Assembly (NCBI GenBank): GCA_013398055.1 | Contig: VZRS01009482.1 | Span: forward strand, 1 to 64,000 | DNA: 64,000 nucleotides | Direction: 5' to 3' | Source of the DNA: Ifrita kowaldi | Lineage: Eukaryota; Chordata; Aves; Passeriformes; Cinclosomatidae | Shown here: positions 60,770 to 64,000 of the stretch, piece by piece | How the letters are laid out: every line of letters starts with the position of its first letter | Position numbering within the stretch: the stretch's first letter is position 1 | Position numbers and translations under genes: made by a program | The notes under the pieces: generated by a model | Database searches by the model: none | The model's input: only the letters and a program-made list of their open reading frames with translations | Told to the model about the DNA's origin: nothing

Positions 60770-63700
60770 CTGCAACAAAATAAGAAGGAACCAATGCTTT
60801 TGTTTCCACAGAAGAAAAACCCTAAGATCCAGGAAAAAGGCATTTAAAGGGAATTTTGACCATCACAACCAACCAAATTATCCCTCCCACACACTAATTA
60901 AAGACAACAGGGAGAAAACTCAAACTGTAGCTGAACAGAAAAGCAGACTTAACAGAGGTGCTAAAAGCTTTTGTGGTTAGCAGCACATTTGCTACCTAGC
61001 CAATCAGTTTACATTAACAGCATATTCAACATGCGTGACTATTCCACTTTGCATGTGCCAATAAGGATTTAGCCTAGGACATTGCAGTCTACCACTCTAT
61101 TCCCTTTGAATAAATTGGAATGGTACTACTAGTTCTAATGCAAATAAAATCTGCTTTTTTTACTCTTCCTGTGCCTTATTTCTATGTAAGGACTGGGCAA
61201 AGTAAATTATCGCTAGCTTTCTTGTCTTATCAAAGAACTGGTGGTATAAAGAAAATAGGAAAATGCTATTCTAAACACAAAAACCAAGTTGTGATAGTTC
61301 CCATCACAAGAAAAGGCATTTTCAGTACAGCAACAGTCACACAAAGCAGGGAAGACATAAAATAGATTTATAAACATAATTGCTGGTAGACATAGGCGTT
61401 ATCATATAAATGTCACCAATAAAAAATAGCTTTAGTTTGTGTATTCATGCTGAAGGACAGCCACTGAAATACACAGGCATTTACCATGAAGTACATAAAC
61501 CCTTAGTGCTCCAGCTTAAGAAACCTTTGCAAGGCTGAGAACAACTTCACCCAAATACTAGGCTGTTAGACCACACAGCTGGGGAGATGCTTGAGGCAGC
61601 CAGTACAAGTGACCTACCACAAGTAAAGTCTTAGAAATGTCCCTTCTCCCACCCACAGTCCCACCACACTATTCCAGTTCCATAAGAGCTAGGAAAACCA
61701 TGCAGAAGAATCCCTGGATGATTAGCACTGCTAACTTTGAATATCCCACCCTCGAACCTGGCAAACGATGCATGCCACAGGCATTTCTAGGATCAAGTAG
61801 GTGGCCATAATCCAACCCCATTCCAGCTCCCCTCAGCTTGCACATGGCTACCATCCGAGCTGGGTGGGCACAGTGCAGCCCAGTGCCTGCTGGAAACTGC
61901 AGCAGAGGCTAAGGCAGTTCTGGGCCAGTGCAAAAGGAAGGATCAAATGAGGAGTGCCCCTGTTGCCATTCCACTTAACAGAGCTCCACTAAAGGTTGGA
62001 ATCTGTCATGCTGTACAGCAACTGTGAGTACAAAGCAAGCACTCCTTCCACACTCATCTCTCAGGGCTAATGCTGGCACAGCTCCACTCGCAAGAGGAAA
62101 GGTGGGAGGGCCAGTGTTGACAAGGCTTTATGTGGCTGCTGCCTTTCAACCACCACGACAGCCATCAGAGCCCAGGTACCCAGTGGAGCAGCCCCAAACC
62201 CGTTTGTTGAGATACAGTTTCTTCTGTCCCAGCGTAACCTATCCTGTTCACGGTGACATTTTCACACAGCTCCGGAGGGGAGCCCTACTGTATCAAAAGG
62301 GACGGCAGAAGGAGCTGAGATGGGTCACTGTTTCTCTTCCCTAGGTAACATTTCAAAGCTGAGTAGGTAAAGATGAAGCTAGATACTTGTAGCAACTGCT
62401 GTTTGCCACTGCAAGAGAGGTTACCAAATACATTTTAAAAATTCGCAGTGATAGCATGACTTCTACCCCCAAGAATTTATTGAAATGAGATTTAGAGGAT
62501 GTAAGCAGAGTTTAGAAGCCTTGTAAGAAACAGGGTAACTAGACGAAAAGTAAAAAAATTACTCCTTTCATGGCCATGAAGTCAAGCACTGATACATGGA
62601 GAGGGAGGGAGTAAAAAAAATTCTTGTTCCTGAACACCACAGGTAAAAATAGGGAGGAGAGTGTTTAATGCTTTTACAGTGGAAATAAGACACTGAGAGG
62701 ACATTTTCTTCACAGATCCATAGGCCTGAAGAGAGCATCTTCGCATTGCTGACACTTACTGGCTGTAGGAAACTTCTGTCAGGTTATTTGATTCTGCAGA
62801 GAGAGGCCCCATCCCAAAACAGTAAAAGCAACCTAAAACCTCTATCAAACACATCTACAAACATAATGCAGCATCCCAAATTAGACAAAGAACCATAGAA
62901 TGGTGTGGGTTGGAAGGGATCTCAAAGACCATCTAGTTCCAAGCTTCCTGCCCTGGGCAGGAACACCTTCCAATAGACCAGGTTGCTGTCTTTGAAAGGG
63001 ACTGCAATTTCAATATTTCCAAGGTGGTGTTACGAGTACCTCCTTACAAGTAATCACTAAGATCTCCATTAAAGCAAGGTAAGGAGTCTAAGAGTAAAAC
63101 ACACTGTAGATGGGTAGCAAACATTGAGGCTTACTGTCTTTACCTTTTTGTCTTAATTTTCCTCAGTTTTGGGGTTTTTGTGGGTTTGGGCGAGGGGTGG
63201 GTTTTTGAAAAGGAACAAATGGAGAGAGGGACCAGATGAAGAATGAGACAGAGAGAACATTTTTGAGCTACATTTGACAGCAAATAATGGGAAACAGATA
63301 TTTGGATGCAATTAGCTTCTGGTACAAGGAAATTGCTACTACAGCAGAAATAGCAAATTAGTTGAAAAACAGAGTGGATTTTTCAATTAAGGAACAGTGC
63401 CAAGCATTTTGGCCACAGCTGACCAGAAAGGGCTGCTTTTCAATGAACACACATGTTCTCCCCCTCCAAATGAACACGGAGCCATCTTACAGAGGTTTTA
63501 TGTTGGGTGAGGAAACCTAGTACATCAGTATTTTTTATTATTTGCATTACTCCGGTATCTAGGAGAGCTAATTAAAGACCAGGAGCCTGCAGTGCAAGGA
63601 GCTGTACAAATACAGATCAAAAGCCCACTCTGACCTCCAGTAGTAATGTCATTCCTGAATAGCTTGGACAGTCAGCAGAGACCAATCTTAAATTGCTGCC

Positions 63701-64000
63701 TGGCACTAGACAGAAAAGCATACCAACAGCGAGGGGCAGACCTGACACTGGAGAACAGGATGCCAGGGCAGAGCATGGAGACACGCACGTACAGACATGG
63801 CACAAGTGCTGACACCTCGTGATACAATGTGGAATAGCAGAGAGAGGAAAAATGGCACCGTGACGTTGCATTCATTCCATCGGAGATGAAAGTCGCCAGA
63901 AAAACAAATTATTTACCTGGGCTTTGTACATTAAAACAGCTACTCTAAACACCTTTCAACTGCAAAAGCTTCCTCCGGGGTGACAGAGTTCTCACATACA
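60770..64000 (-). other. FHIP1A: FHIP1A intron (continues past the window)
   Basis: No further coding exon was recognised to the right edge. It contains one CR1 tail at 62893-62987. Confidence 0.75.
62893..62987 (-). mobile_element. CR1 3' tail fragment
   Basis: Reverse complement of a CR1 3' end: CATAGAATGGTGTGGGTTGG, AGGGATCTCAAAGACCATCT, then the CTGCCCTGGGCAGGAACACC block. Confidence 0.9.

Larger units (their letters stand above)
55877..64000 (-). other. FHIP1A: FHIP1A gene (FAM160A1), 3' part
   Basis: FHIP1A joins AKTIP/FTS and Hook proteins in the FHF complex, which links early endosomes and related cargo to dynein for transport along microtubules. Only the last three coding exons (188 complete residues) are in the window; the rest of this roughly 1000-residue protein lies beyond the right edge. 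The assignment rests on the SVVLSKLENMLENSLHVNLL and SFLLNTNMVFQPSVRSLYQV blocks and the HSILCYKILGDFE end. The paralogue FHIP1B shares these blocks, but the neighbour GATB, linked to FHIP1A in human, favours FHIP1A. The gene is convergent with GATB. Confidence 0.9.

Noticed and set aside
63880..64000. Possible further FHIP1A exon ending at a CAG|GTAAAT-like donor near 63920
   Set aside because: In-frame stops precede the donor and no FHIP sequence was recognised.

Overview
The window is animal nuclear DNA, most likely from a bird. Genes are split into exons with GT-AG introns. The main dispersed repeat is CR1 (chicken repeat 1), whose copies end in the typical 3' tails, and there is one LTR retroelement. 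No bacterial-style operon, CRISPR array, tRNA or rRNA gene was recognised. The species cannot be named from the sequence alone.

About 44.5 kb on the + strand is GATB, the B subunit of the mitochondrial glutamyl-tRNA(Gln) amidotransferase. Twelve consecutive exons (called 2 to 13) can be read with matching phases from 2077 to the stop codon at 44498-44500, giving 498 residues. The first exon probably starts left of the window inside a CpG island, and its last part may be at 1-135. The - strand of the right end carries the last three coding exons of FHIP1A (FAM160A1), a subunit of the FTS-Hook-FHIP dynein-adaptor complex. Its stop is at 55877-55879 and it appears to have a very long 3' UTR running down to about 46.8 kb. 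The two genes converge tail to tail, the order and orientation I recall for human 4q31.3. They work in unrelated processes.

Intron 2 of GATB (15 kb) holds a decayed CR1 with a reverse-transcriptase remnant (about 4861-6210, - strand) and an LTR retroelement on the - strand (9899-10480). The LTR element has a GGTTAC target-site duplication, a polypurine tract and two near-identical LTRs, but its interior is missing at a single N. Smaller CR1 tails lie just before exon 10, beside the GATB 3' end, and at 62.9 kb.

Three single-N joins (10234, 26076, 45356) mark contig junctions. At 26076 a perfect 1377-bp repeat duplicates GATB exon 7; it is almost certainly an assembly artefact and would break the reading frame if both copies were spliced in. 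At 45356 a 622-bp repeat with about 2% difference duplicates the end of the GATB 3' UTR, as expected for unmerged alleles or a recent tandem duplication. No new multi-gene system was found. The most notable signals are the gapped LTR element, the false exon duplication, the possible 9-kb FHIP1A 3' UTR and a few CpG-retaining or homeobox-motif-rich intronic islands that could be regulatory.
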